Shown: piece after piece, positions 45,478-53,966 of the stretch
How the letters are laid out: every line of letters starts with the position of its first letter
Numbering within the stretch: position 1 is the stretch's first letter
Assembly (NCBI GenBank): GCA_964458605.1
Contig: CAYWLS010000022.1
Span: 9,035-73,034 of the forward strand
Length of the DNA: 64,000 nucleotides
From: JBBSNV01 sp964458605
Lineage (GTDB): Bacteria; Pseudomonadota; Alphaproteobacteria; Reyranellales; JAQSWP01
Direction of reading: 5' to 3'
Made by a program: the position numbers and the translations under genes
Notes under the pieces: model-generated
The model's database searches: none
What the model was told of the DNA's origin: nothing
Seen by the model: the letters and a program-made list of their open reading frames with translations, nothing else

Positions 45478-45529
45478 CACCTCTCCCACCGGGAGAGGTC
45501 GCGAGCGCGATGCGCGAGCGGGTGAGGGG
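45478..45529. repeat. REP-like intergenic hairpin element / bidirectional terminator
   Basis: Fills nearly the whole gap between two convergent stops. A perfect 9-base-arm hairpin (ACCTCTCCC-ACC-GGGAGAGGT, 45479-45499) is followed by CGCGAGCGCGATGCGCGAGC and then GGTGAGGGG, which partly mirrors the left end. The CTCTCCC...GGGTGAGGGG shape is a widespread alphaproteobacterial intergenic repeat; it may also end transcription from both sides. Confidence 0.75.
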
Positions 45530-45535
45530 ATTTGA

Positions 45536-47218
45536 TTACGCCGCCCGTCCCGCCCTCAACAGCCTGCCCGGCAGGCGCGCATTCTCCTGCAGCGCGTCCT
45601 GGCCGTTGCGGCGCAGGATCGTGCCGTTGACGATCACCGCATCGATGCCGGAAGCCTGCGACACCAGCCGGTCGGCGCCGCCCGGCAGGTCGTAGACCCG
45701 CTGCAGCTTGCCGTCGCCCACCGTGGCAGGGTCGAACACCACCACGTCGGCCGGCCGGCCTTCCGCCAACAGGCCGCGATCGGCGATGCCGAAGATCGCC
45801 GCCGGTCGCGCCGTCAGCATGTGCACGGCTTCCTCGAGGCCAAGCGTGCCGGTTTCGCGCACCCAGTGCTTGAGCAGGAAAGTGGTGTAGCAGGCATCGC
45901 AGAGCTGGCTGGCATGGGCGCCGGCGTCGGACAGCGCCACCACCACCTTGTCGTCGCGCAGCAGTTCGGCCACTTCCGGCTCGTCGTAGTTGAGCACCGC
46001 GATGCGGAAGCGCGCCGCAAGGTTGCTGGCCACCGCCAGATCGAGCGCCAGGTCGGTCGGGTCCATGCCCCGGGCGCGAGCCGCTGCCCCAAGATTCTGT
46101 TCCTCCAGGTCCGGCGCCGCCGGGCAGAAAGCGATCACCGTGCGGTCCCACCAGTTCTGCAGCACCTGGGTCAGGTTGGCCCTGAAACGGCTGCGGAAAC
46201 CCGGGTCGGCATAGGCGCGCAGTCGCGCGCCCGGTTCCTTGACATCGGCGCCGGCCAGCTCGTTGAACAGGGGAATGACCTCGAACGGGAAGGGGTCGGC
46301 CCAGTTGAACTCGAAGTTCAGCGGCCTTGCCGAGACCTGCGGGATGACATGGGCGCCCTGCTTGAGATGAGCCGCGGTGCGGTCGAGGAACATGCGGTGC
46401 GATCCGGGCCCGCGCAGGCCCGACAGCAGCGCCGTCCAGGTCACCGGCACGCCGCGCTCGCGGCTGACCTTGGCCATCTCGTCGAGCGAGAATTCCTTGC
46501 CGATGGTGATCTGCATGATGCCGCGCTTGAACTCGCCCATCACCGAGACCAGCGCATCCATCTCCTGATAGCTGGCCTGGCGGCTGGGCACCGGCTTGCC
46601 GGCGAAGCCGGAATGGGTGATCGACTTGGAGGTGGCGAAACCGATCGCGCCTGCCTCCAGGGCCTCGCGCACCAGATCGCGCATCGCCTTGACCTCGTCG
46701 GGCGTGGCCTCGCGCTCGGTGGCTTGCGGGCCCATCGCATAGAGCCGCAACGGGGTATGGCCGAACAGCACGCCGACATTGATGGCGGTGCCGCCTTTTT
46801 CCACCGTGTCCATGTATTGCGGGAAGGTGACGAACGGCCATTCCGCGCCAAGGCCCGCTTCCAGCGCATCGAGCGCCATGCCCTCGACCTTCTCCAGGGT
46901 CTGCAGGATCAGCCGGCGATGCTCCGGCTTGGTCGGCGCGACGCCGAAACCGCAATTGCCGATCACCGCCGTGGTCACGCCGTGCCAGGGCGAGATGGTC
47001 ATCATGCGGTCCCACATGACCTGGGCGTCATAATGCGTATGCACGTCGACGAAGCCGGGGCAAACCACGCGGCCTGAAGCGTCGATGGTCTGTCGCGCGG
47101 GTTCTTCCGCCTTGCCCAGCGCCACGATCCTGCCGTTCCTGATGCCGACATCGCCGCGGTAGCCCGGCTTGCCGCTGCCGTCGACGATCGTGCCGTGGAC
47201 GATCCTGATGTCGAACAT
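45536..47218 (-). CDS. N-acyl-D-amino-acid deacylase-like amidohydrolase
   Basis: A 560-residue amidohydrolase of the D-aminoacylase group. Metal-site features are DVHTHYDAQVMWD near residue 60, GVTTAVIGNCGFG, ITHSGFAGKPV and the late catalytic SDAGAHASQ. The end EGRPADVVVFDP closes the beta-sandwich domain. It would remove N-acyl groups from D-amino acids or act on a related amide. ATG 47218 has GGGAGAG in front; the longer open frame upstream is antisense to the carbonic anhydrase gene and is not coding. It is divergent from that gene. Confidence 0.9.
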   Translation of the reverse strand: MFDIRIVHGTIVDGSGKPGYRGDVGIRNGRIVALGKAEEPARQTIDASGRVVCPGFVDVHTHYDAQVMWDRMMTISPWHGVTTAVIGNCGFGVAPTKPEHRRLILQTLEKVEGMALDALEAGLGAEWPFVTFPQYMDTVEKGGTAINVGVLFGHTPLRLYAMGPQATEREATPDEVKAMRDLVREALEAGAIGFATSKSITHSGFAGKPVPSRQASYQEMDALVSVMGEFKRGIMQITIGKEFSLDEMAKVSRERGVPVTWTALLSGLRGPGSHRMFLDRTAAHLKQGAHVIPQVSARPLNFEFNWADPFPFEVIPLFNELAGADVKEPGARLRAYADPGFRSRFRANLTQVLQNWWDRTVIAFCPAAPDLEEQNLGAAARARGMDPTDLALDLAVASNLAARFRIAVLNYDEPEVAELLRDDKVVVALSDAGAHASQLCDACYTTFLLKHWVRETGTLGLEEAVHMLTARPAAIFGIADRGLLAEGRPADVVVFDPATVGDGKLQRVYDLPGGADRLVSQASGIDAVIVNGTILRRNGQDALQENARLPGRLLRAGRAA

Positions 47219-47365
47219 GGCTTCTCTCCCGCTGGCGCAAGCCGCATTGCGGGCTGCGCATTCGTGTAAACGCTTGTTCATATGATGGCAGGGGCAGAAT
47301 GCCGCCGCAATCCCGCTTGACGTGCCGTTTCCCGCAGCGCCTATTCCGGGAGGAAGGAGAAAACT

Positions 47366-48112
47366 ATGGCATTCAAGCGACTGGTGGACGGCTTTACCGA
47401 ATTTCGTACCCAATATTATCCGCAGCACCGCGAGCTTTACGACAAGCTGGCGACCGAAGGGCAATCGCCCGAAGTCCTGGTGATCGGCTGTTCCGACGCC
47501 CGCGTCGATCCGGCGATCCTGACCCAGACCAAGCCCGGCGACCTGTTCGTGATCCGCAATGTCGGCGCCATCGTGCCGCCCAGCCAGCGCGATCATCAGT
47601 TCCATGGCACTTCGTCGGCGCTCGAATTCGCCGTCCGGGCGCTGGAAATCCCGCACGTCGTGGTGCTGGGCCATGCGCTGTGCGGCGCGCTGCGCGCGCT
47701 GATCGATGGCCGCGATTCGCCCCTGGCGCATTACGATTTCCTGCTCAACTGGGTACGCATCGCCCAGCCTGCCAAGACCGCGGTGATGGAAGCGATGGGC
47801 GACGCGCCCGCCGATTATCGCCGGCGCACCATCGAGCAGGCTTCGGTGCTCAACACCGTGGCCAATCTGATGACCTTCGACTGGCTGGTCGAGCGGGTGC
47901 GTGCGGGCAAACTGTCGGTGCATGCCTGGTATTTCGACCTGACCGCCGCCCAGCTCTGGTCCTACGATCCGCAGGTGGGCAAGTTCGTCGAGGTCGATGG
48001 CAGCCGGTTGCCGCCGGCAACCGTGTCCTCGGCGCTCCAGAACAGCGCCGATATCGAACGGGCGCGCGGCCTGCTGCCGCGCTTCGTCGAGGTGGCCAAG
48101 GCCGGCTTCTAG
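47366..48112 (+). CDS. beta-class carbonic anhydrase
   Basis: A 248-residue beta-carbonic anhydrase interconverting CO2 and bicarbonate in the cytoplasm. The zinc ligands are C42, H103 and C106 (GCSDARVDP and LGHALCGAL), with the catalytic Asp-Arg pair D44-R46. ATG 47366 follows AGGAAGGAGA. A GTCCGGCGGC hairpin lies 11 bases after the stop. It may support anaplerotic carboxylation; a link to the cox locus is not indicated. Confidence 0.95.
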   Translation: MAFKRLVDGFTEFRTQYYPQHRELYDKLATEGQSPEVLVIGCSDARVDPAILTQTKPGDLFVIRNVGAIVPPSQRDHQFHGTSSALEFAVRALEIPHVVVLGHALCGALRALIDGRDSPLAHYDFLLNWVRIAQPAKTAVMEAMGDAPADYRRRTIEQASVLNTVANLMTFDWLVERVRAGKLSVHAWYFDLTAAQLWSYDPQVGKFVEVDGSRLPPATVSSALQNSADIERARGLLPRFVEVAKAGF

Positions 48113-48123
48113 GCGCCGGCATC

Positions 48124-48147
48124 GTCCGGCGGCGAATGCCGCCGGAC
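48124..48147. terminator. hairpin after the carbonic anhydrase gene
   Basis: Perfect 10-base arms, GTCCGGCGGC and GCCGCCGGAC, with a 4-base loop GAAT, 11 bases after the stop. There is no T tract, so termination is uncertain. The rest of the 252-base gap to the ferritin-like gene shows no other clear element. Confidence 0.5.
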
Positions 48148-48364
48148 GCTTGCGGCTCCGTCGTGCCTCGCGGCAGGCGAATAAAACCACGCCCGTCATG
48201 GTCTTGGCCGCGAACCGGAACCGCATCGAAGCGTAGATGCACCGGCGCGATGCTCGTTCGAGCGTGTGACGGATTGGCGCGACCGCGATGGCGCGTTACG
48301 GCGTTTCCATCGGGCGGCGATCAGCTCTAAGCTTACGTCAGGGTCACCGAGGGAAAGACGGGTC

Positions 48365-48676
48365 ATGTCCAGCGAAGATCTCCACGCCCCGCGCGAACGT
48401 CTCAGCAAGGAAACCCTTGCCATGCATCAGGCAATCACGTCGCTGATGGAGGAGCTGGAAGCGGCCGACTGGTATCGCCAGCGCGCCGACGATTGCGACG
48501 ATTCCAGCCTGAAGGCGATCCTGCTGCACAACATGCGCGAGGAGATCGAACACGCGGCGATGTGCATCGAATGGCTGCGCCGCAACAGTCCCGACTTCGC
48601 CAAAGAACTCAAGGAATATCTGTTCAGCGACGGCGACATCGCCAAGCACGAAGAAGAAGTCGAAGGCAAGAAATAG
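48365..48676 (+). CDS. EncFtn-family (encapsulated ferritin-like) protein without targeting tail
   Basis: A 103-residue two-helix ferritin-like protein. It matches the encapsulated ferritin of Rhodospirillum rubrum at every metal residue with a constant shift of two: E29, E30 and E32 (SLMEELEAADWY), W36, Y37, E60 and H63 (MREEIEHAAM). It also shares IEWLRRN and EYLFSDGDI. Two chains together would build one four-helix ferroxidase site, with decamers likely. The encapsulin-loading C-terminal tail of EncFtn is missing (the protein ends EEEVEGKK), and no encapsulin gene is in the window. A ferritin-like DUF6306 gene follows 9 bases downstream. ATG 48365 was preferred over upstream alternatives. 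Confidence 0.88.
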   Translation: MSSEDLHAPRERLSKETLAMHQAITSLMEELEAADWYRQRADDCDDSSLKAILLHNMREEIEHAAMCIEWLRRNSPDFAKELKEYLFSDGDIAKHEEEVEGKK

Positions 48677-48685
48677 GAGGTCGCC

Positions 48686-49180
48686 ATGGCCGACAAGGAT
48701 CGACCCGACAACAGTCTGTCCTCGCCGCCGTGCTTCATGCACGAGGTCGATCCCACCTATCTCGGCTATATGAGCGCGGCCGAGATGGTCGAACTGCTCA
48801 ACACCCTGCTGGAGGCCGAGCGGGCCGGCGCCAAGGGTGTGGGCGAGATGGGCGATGCGGAGCAGGATCCCAAGCTGCGGCCGCTGCTCCAGGACGTCGC
48901 CAAGGACGAGGCGCGCTACTGCGCCATGCTGACCCGTCACATCGTGCGCCTGGGCGGCAAGCCGAACACCCAGACCGGCGCCTTCTACGACAAGCTGCGC
49001 AACGCGCCGAGCCTGGAGAAGAAGCTCGACCTGCTCGATCGCGGGCAGGGCTGGGTGGCGCGCAAGCTGCGCGAGGCGCTGGGCAAGATCGACGATCCGA
49101 TGCTCTACGTCGATCTCACCGAGATGGCCGACACCCACGATCGCAACATCGCGGCGTGCAAGGAGTTCGCCCAAGGCTGA
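48686..49180 (+). CDS. DUF6306-like ferritin-fold protein
   Basis: A 164-residue, all-helical protein. After a short start with CFMHEVDPTYLGYM come four helices carrying LLEAERAGAKG, VAKDEARYCAMLTRHI and TEMADTHDRNIAAC. The Glu and His spacing on helices 1 and 2 fits a ferritin-like metal site, and the sequence looks like the DUF6306 group. It is 9 bases after the EncFtn-like gene with AGGAGG in front, so the two form an operon and may work together in iron or peroxide handling. Function is unproven. Confidence 0.78.
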   Translation: MADKDRPDNSLSSPPCFMHEVDPTYLGYMSAAEMVELLNTLLEAERAGAKGVGEMGDAEQDPKLRPLLQDVAKDEARYCAMLTRHIVRLGGKPNTQTGAFYDKLRNAPSLEKKLDLLDRGQGWVARKLREALGKIDDPMLYVDLTEMADTHDRNIAACKEFAQG

Positions 49181-49233
49181 TTTGCGGCGCGCTTGCCGAA
49201 TCGGCGAAGCGGCTATCGCAGGCGCGTTTCTCT

Positions 49234-49776
49234 CTACGGCACGGTGTAGATCGCGAATATTTGATAGGGGCCCGGCTCCGAATTTTCGAACTTCCCCGTT
49301 TCCAATGCCTGTTTTGCCTGGTCGAGACTGTCGAACAGACAGTGCCGGTTTACGGCGATCTCATTGGCGATGCCGTTGCAGGACAGAGGCGAGCATCCCA
49401 GGCTCGTATCACGCTCGCAGCAAACGACGTCGAAACCCTGCAGCGACTTTTTTTCAGGCGGTCGTACCCTGGTTAAGAACGTTGGCTCGGGCGACGATGG
49501 CGACCATGATCTCGTGTCCCGGTCATATTCGCGTTCGTAGGCTTCGCAATAGAACAGCGTCGCCTGGCCGAGGTCGGCGCCATGCTGCAGCGCGAGCGCC
49601 TTCATGGCATCGGGCGTGTCAAACAGCCAGTATCCGTTGTGTTGCCAGAATTGCACGTAGTCGAGAAAGTTCTTCGATATGCAGTTGCTGAGGGAGAATA
49701 TGTCCGAGATGCCGGAACGCTTTAGCCATTCGATTTGCGGCGAGATTTTCTTGTAGAGATAGCCGGCCGGGATCAT
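49234..49776 (-). CDS. hypothetical protein, 180 aa, atypical composition
   Basis: I do not recognise a family. The product has aromatic-rich stretches (LDYVQFWQHNGYWLFDTPDAM), five Cys of which two are adjacent (VVCCERD), and no signal peptide. Its base composition is lower in GC and its codon use is less biased than in neighbouring genes, which suggests later acquisition. The ATG at 49776 has no clear ribosome site. It lies downstream of the glnA terminator on the same strand, so it needs its own promoter in the 72-base gap. Confidence 0.6.
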   Translation of the reverse strand: MIPAGYLYKKISPQIEWLKRSGISDIFSLSNCISKNFLDYVQFWQHNGYWLFDTPDAMKALALQHGADLGQATLFYCEAYEREYDRDTRSWSPSSPEPTFLTRVRPPEKKSLQGFDVVCCERDTSLGCSPLSCNGIANEIAVNRHCLFDSLDQAKQALETGKFENSEPGPYQIFAIYTVP

Positions 49777-49791
49777 CGCTCATCTTAACAG

Positions 49792-49817
49792 AAAAAGCCG
49801 CCGGGGTCGCCGGCGGC
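49792..49817 (-). terminator. intrinsic terminator of glnA
   Basis: On the minus strand, GCCGCCGG and CCGGCGGC form an 8-base stem with a 5-base loop, followed by T5. It begins 31 bases after the glnA stop. Confidence 0.85.
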
Positions 49818-49848
49818 CTTCTCGTTTTCTGCCCGATCGGAAGCAGGA

Positions 49849-51252
49849 TCAGATGCTGTAGTACATCTTGTACTCGACCGGGGCCGGCTGGTGCTCCCAG
49901 GCGTAGACCTCTTCCCACTTCAGTTCCATGTAGGCCGCGATCTGGTCCTCGGTGAACACGCCGCCCTTGGTCAGGAAGGCGTGATCGGCTTCCAGGCTGT
50001 TCAGCGCCTCGCGCAGCGAACCGGCCACGGTCGGAACCTTCTTCAGCTCTTCCGGCGGCAGGTCGTACAGGTTCTTGTCCATCGGGTCGCCGGGATGGAT
50101 CTTGTTGGCGATGCCGTCCAGACCGGCCATCAGCATGGCGGCGAAGGCCAGGTACGGATTGGCCGACGGGTCGGGGAAACGCACCTCGACCCGCTTGCCC
50201 TTGGGCGAAGCGGAGTAGGGGATGCGGCACGACGCCGAGCGGTTGCGCGCCGAGTAGGCCAGCAGCACCGGCGCCTCGAAGCCCGGGATGACGCGCTTGT
50301 AGGAATTGGTGCTGGCGTTGGTGAAGGCGTTCAGCGCCTTGGCGTGCTTGATGATGCCGCCGATGTAGTACAGCGCCGTCTCCGACAGGTCGGCATAGCC
50401 CGAACCGGCGAACAGCGGCTTGCCGTCCTTCCAGATCGACTGGTGGGTGTGCATGCCCGAACCGTTGTCGCCGTAGAGCGGCTTGGGCATGAAGGTCAGG
50501 GTCTTGCCGTAGGAATGCGCCACGTTGTGCAGGCCGTACTTGTACTTCTGCACGTTGTCGGCGGTTTTCACCAGCGTGTCGAAGCGGAAGCCCAGCTCGT
50601 TCTGGCTGGGCGCCACCTCGTGATGGTGGATTTCCACGATCAGGCCCATCTCGGTCAGCACCGAGCACATTTCCGCGCGCAGGTCGTTCATCGAATCGAC
50701 CGGCTGAACCGGGAAATAGCCGCCCTTGACGCCCGGGCGATGCGCCATGTTGCCGCCTTCGAACTCGTCGCCGGTGGCATAGGGACCTTCCGACGAGTAG
50801 ATCTTGAAGAAGTTGTGCTCCATCGAGACCTTGAATTTCACGTCGTCGAACACGAAGAACTCGAGCTCGGGGCCGAACACCGCCGTATCGCCGACGCCGG
50901 TCGACTTCATGTAGGCTTCGGCGCGCTTGGCGGTCGAGCGCGGGCAACGCGCATAGGACTGGCCGGTCGAGGGCTCGACCACGTCGCAATTGACGATCAG
51001 GGTGGTCTGCGCCGAGAACGGATCCAGAATAGCGGTGTCGGCGTCGGGCATCAGGATCATGTCCGACTCGTTGATCGCCTTCCAGCCGGCGATCGAGGAG
51101 CCGTCGAACATCACGCCGTCGGCAAACACGCTCTCGTCGACGGCGCTGGCGGTCTTGGCAGTGTGCTGCCACTTGCCGCGCGGGTCGGTGAAGCGGAAGT
51201 CGACGAACTTGACGTCGTGCTCCTTCATCATATCCATGACTTTTTTGGCCAT
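49849..51252 (-). CDS. glnA: glutamine synthetase type I
   Basis: A 467-residue GSI enzyme making glutamine from glutamate and ammonia as a dodecamer. Motifs are DGSSIAGWKAINESDM near residue 50, the metal-site FGPELEFFVFD, the ATP-site KPLYGDNGSGMHTH, and the adenylylation loop KNLYDLPPEE with Tyr 396 (397 in E. coli). The presence of this Tyr implies control by GlnE. It is 91 bases downstream of glnB, the usual alphaproteobacterial order, and both are probably driven by the sigma-54-like promoter before glnB. A strong terminator follows. Confidence 0.97.
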   Translation of the reverse strand: MAKKVMDMMKEHDVKFVDFRFTDPRGKWQHTAKTASAVDESVFADGVMFDGSSIAGWKAINESDMILMPDADTAILDPFSAQTTLIVNCDVVEPSTGQSYARCPRSTAKRAEAYMKSTGVGDTAVFGPELEFFVFDDVKFKVSMEHNFFKIYSSEGPYATGDEFEGGNMAHRPGVKGGYFPVQPVDSMNDLRAEMCSVLTEMGLIVEIHHHEVAPSQNELGFRFDTLVKTADNVQKYKYGLHNVAHSYGKTLTFMPKPLYGDNGSGMHTHQSIWKDGKPLFAGSGYADLSETALYYIGGIIKHAKALNAFTNASTNSYKRVIPGFEAPVLLAYSARNRSASCRIPYSASPKGKRVEVRFPDPSANPYLAFAAMLMAGLDGIANKIHPGDPMDKNLYDLPPEELKKVPTVAGSLREALNSLEADHAFLTKGGVFTEDQIAAYMELKWEEVYAWEHQPAPVEYKMYYSI

Positions 51253-51343
51253 TTGTATCCCCGTTGGTTACTGCTGATTGTTCTCGTGTCCCTGCGCTCT
51301 CGACCGGCACACGTCTTCGGTTCGGGCGGTCAACCCCTGCTGA

Positions 51344-51682
51344 CTAGACCGCCTCGTTGCCGCGCTCGCCGGTGCGGATGCGGATCGCCTCTTCGACGGA
51401 GGAGACGAAAATCTTGCCGTCGCCGATGCGGCCGGTCTGGGCCGCGGTGCGGATGGCTTCGATGGCTTTTTCCACCATCTCGTCTTCCAGCACCAGTTCG
51501 ATTTTCACCTTGGGCAGGAAATCGACCACGTACTCCGCGCCGCGGTACAGTTCGGTATGGCCTTTCTGCCGCCCGAAGCCCTTGGCTTCGATGACCGTGA
51601 TGCCCTTGAGGCCGATCTCGTTCAAGGCTTCCTTCACTTCGTCGAGCTTGAACGGCTTGATGATGGCTTCGATTTTCTTCAT
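51344..51682 (-). CDS. glnB: PII nitrogen regulatory protein
   Basis: A 112-residue PII protein that senses 2-oxoglutarate, ATP and ADP and signals nitrogen status to GlnE, NtrB and others. The T-loop has the uridylylation site Tyr 51 in RGAEYVVDFLPK, and the C-terminal GKIFVSSVEEAIRIRTGE forms the nucleotide site. Length and sequence are canonical; the gene context with glnA supports GlnB over GlnK, which normally sits with amtB. A sigma-54-like promoter lies 115 bases upstream. Confidence 0.97.
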   Translation of the reverse strand: MKKIEAIIKPFKLDEVKEALNEIGLKGITVIEAKGFGRQKGHTELYRGAEYVVDFLPKVKIELVLEDEMVEKAIEAIRTAAQTGRIGDGKIFVSSVEEAIRIRTGERGNEAV

Positions 51683-51796
51683 CGCTCTGACAACGGCCTT
51701 TCCTGTTCCTGCCGCGAACGGCTTTGCCCGAACATTCCGCGGCGCGACGACCGGGCCTGCTTCGCCGCCGGGTGTCGCGCCGCCGCCTGCTTGGAA

Positions 51797-51811
51797 GCAT
51801 TATCCGTGCCA
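51797..51811 (-). promoter_or_regulatory. sigma-54-type promoter of glnB-glnA
   Basis: On the minus strand, TGGCACGGATAATGC matches the -24/-12 consensus TGGCACG-4-TTGC at all but one base, with the GG and GC pairs exactly 10 bases apart. It lies 115 bases before the glnB start, consistent with NtrC control. Confidence 0.8.
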
Positions 51812-51934
51812 AACCTTCGCCTGTTTTCTGCCCAGCGGACGGGGATTTTCCGGCGATCGAGGTCGGGTTGGCGGACGGTCTCCAATGCGGCGTCCACACT
51901 AGATCAAATTTTAGGCAGATTGACTAGATTTCGT

Positions 51935-52615
51935 TCAGCTTTTCGCCTTCGAATCGAGCAGGGCATTGAACGCGATCGAGATCCGCTGGCCGGTCCCGTA
52001 GAACGGCATGACCCAATGATAGAGCCAGGACGGAAAGATCAGCATCATGCCCGGTTCCGGGACGAAGTAGCACGGTTCGCCGAAGGTGAAGCCCGGCACT
52101 TGCGCCGCGGCCCCGACATTGCGCGGGTCGACGAACTCGATCACGCCGTTGTGCTCCACCGAGGGATCCGGGTTGCCGGTATCGACATAATAGACGCCCG
52201 ACCAGTGCGAGCCGGGATGGACATGCGGCCGGTTGTAGTTGCGGTCGCGGTTGATATTGGCCCAGGCGCTCAGCAGCAGGGTGCGGCTGCCCGGCGGCAA
52301 TGCGCGCTGGGTCGGCGACAGCGTGTCGGCGCGACGGATGCCGTCCTGCATCGCCTGTTGCAGGGCGACGCATTCGGGCGCGCCCCAGCCCAGGAAATCG
52401 GTCGCGGACTGCCAGCCGCCGGCATTGCTGACCCGTCGGCTGGGGTGGCTCTGCTCGCGCGCCAGCACCAGGCTGCGCAGGCCCTGGTTGAGCGCCGTCG
52501 CGTTGGGCACCATGAAACGCACCAGCGGGGTGCCGAACACGATCGAGGCGCTGTCGTTGACTTCGACGGTCAGGCCATCGAGCAGGCGGGGGTAGGAGGC
52601 GTCGTCGGCCGGCAT
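51935..52615 (-). CDS. putative 2OG-Fe(II) oxygenase (TIGR02466-like)
   Basis: A 226-residue double-stranded beta-helix protein. Iron-site candidates are the first His in NRPHVHPGSHWSGVYYV and the distal His in FPSWLYHWVMPF; RISIAFN provides the likely 2-oxoglutarate Arg. The pattern matches a group of putative oxygenases (TIGR02466) with no known substrate. ATG 52615 is divergent from the aminotransferase, 100 bases away. Distinct from prolyl 4-hydroxylases by its shorter N-terminal part. Confidence 0.82.
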   Translation of the reverse strand: MPADDASYPRLLDGLTVEVNDSASIVFGTPLVRFMVPNATALNQGLRSLVLAREQSHPSRRVSNAGGWQSATDFLGWGAPECVALQQAMQDGIRRADTLSPTQRALPPGSRTLLLSAWANINRDRNYNRPHVHPGSHWSGVYYVDTGNPDPSVEHNGVIEFVDPRNVGAAAQVPGFTFGEPCYFVPEPGMMLIFPSWLYHWVMPFYGTGQRISIAFNALLDSKAKS

Positions 52616-52715
52616 GATCTCGGGATGCGTAAGGGAACGGGATCATGCTAGATCGACGCCGAACAGGAAACCAGCGGCCAGGGCCAAGCCTCATTGCCGC
52701 AGCCGGGGACGAAAC

Positions 52716-53876
52716 GTGAAACAGGGCAATGCCGTTCTGTCGGGTTACGGGACCACGATTTTCGAGGTGATGTCGGCGCTTGCCCGACAGCACCAGTCGG
52801 TCAATCTGGGCCAGGGCTTCCCCGACGATCCCGGCCCGGCCGATGTGCGCCAGGCGGCCGCCGACTTCGTGATGGACGGCCAGAACCAGTATCCGCCGAT
52901 GATGGGCATCCCCGAGCTGCGCCAGGCGGTGGCTCGGCACAACAAGCGCTTCTATGGCCTGGATATCGACTGGCAGAGCGAGGTGATGGTCACCTCGGGC
53001 GCGACCGAGGCGCTGGCCGACTGCCTGTTCGGCCTGATCGAGCCGGGCGACGAGGTGGTGCTGATCGAGCCGCTCTACGACTCTTACCTGCCGATCGTGC
53101 GCCGCGCCGGCGGCATTCCCAAGCTGGTGCGCATCGAGCCGCCGCACTGGGAACTGCCGCGCCAGCAACTGGCGGCGGCGTTCTCGCCGCGCACCAAGCT
53201 GCTGCTCATGAACTCGCCGATGAATCCGTGCTCCAAGGTGTTCACGCGCGAAGAGCTGCAGTTCATCGCCGATCTGGCGATCAGGCACGATGCTTTCGTC
53301 GTGTGCGACGAGGTCTACGAGCATCTGGTGTTCGACAGCAGGCAGCATATCCCGCTGATGACCCTGCCTGGCATGCGCGAGCGCTGCGCCCGCATCGGCT
53401 CCGCCGGCAAGACGTTCTCCGTGACCGGCTGGAAGATCGGCTACATCACCGCCGCGCCGGCGCTGCTGAAGCCGATCGCCAAGACGCACCAGTTCATCAC
53501 CTTCACCACGGCGCCCAACCTGCAATTCGCTTCGGCGGTGGGTTTGAACAAGGACGACAGCTACTTCACCGATCTGGCGCGCGACATGCAGACCAAGCGC
53601 GACCGGCTGTCGAAGGGACTGGCCGAGATCGGCTTCGGCGTGCTGCCGGCCGGCGGCACCTATTTCGTTACCACCGACTTCCGGCCGCTGGGGTTCAACG
53701 GCACCGACGAGGATTTCTGCCGCCACATCACGACGGAAGCGGGCGTGACGGCGGTGCCGGTGTCGGCGTTCTACGAGGGCGATGCGCCGCGCCACTTCGC
53801 CCGTTTCTGCTTCTGCAAGCACGACGCCACCTTGGACAAGGCGCTCGACCTGCTGAGGAAGCACTTCCGGCGCTGA
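52716..53876 (+). CDS. class I/II aminotransferase, KAT/MtnE-like
   Basis: A 386-residue PLP aminotransferase of fold type I, similar to kynurenine/methionine aminotransferases. Seen are NLGQGFPDDPGP, the Tyr region NQYPPMMGIPELRQAVA, CDEVYEHLVFD, and the PLP Lys in SAGKTFSVTGWKIGY, then RFCFCK with the substrate Arg. The start is GTG 52716 after GGGGAC; the frame is open further upstream, but that part is not similar to the family. It is divergent from the oxygenase gene. The exact amino donor is unknown. Confidence 0.9.
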   Translation: MKQGNAVLSGYGTTIFEVMSALARQHQSVNLGQGFPDDPGPADVRQAAADFVMDGQNQYPPMMGIPELRQAVARHNKRFYGLDIDWQSEVMVTSGATEALADCLFGLIEPGDEVVLIEPLYDSYLPIVRRAGGIPKLVRIEPPHWELPRQQLAAAFSPRTKLLLMNSPMNPCSKVFTREELQFIADLAIRHDAFVVCDEVYEHLVFDSRQHIPLMTLPGMRERCARIGSAGKTFSVTGWKIGYITAAPALLKPIAKTHQFITFTTAPNLQFASAVGLNKDDSYFTDLARDMQTKRDRLSKGLAEIGFGVLPAGGTYFVTTDFRPLGFNGTDEDFCRHITTEAGVTAVPVSAFYEGDAPRHFARFCFCKHDATLDKALDLLRKHFRR

Positions 53877-53966
53877 GAGAGCGACCGTGATGGGCGGTGC
53901 TTCGGAACCGGCGGAGAGCTGGAAAACGGCGCCCTTGCCGCCGTCTTTCGGGTCGCGCGGTGGCGG

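Noticed and set aside
45536..48226. An 896-residue version of the amidohydrolase
   Set aside because: The extra 336 residues are antisense to the carbonic anhydrase gene; the family start is at 47218 with a good ribosome site.
48113..49240. An encapsulin nanocompartment operon
   Set aside because: The ferritin-like gene has no loading peptide, and the adjacent genes are a carbonic anhydrase and a DUF6306 protein; no shell protein is encoded in the window.
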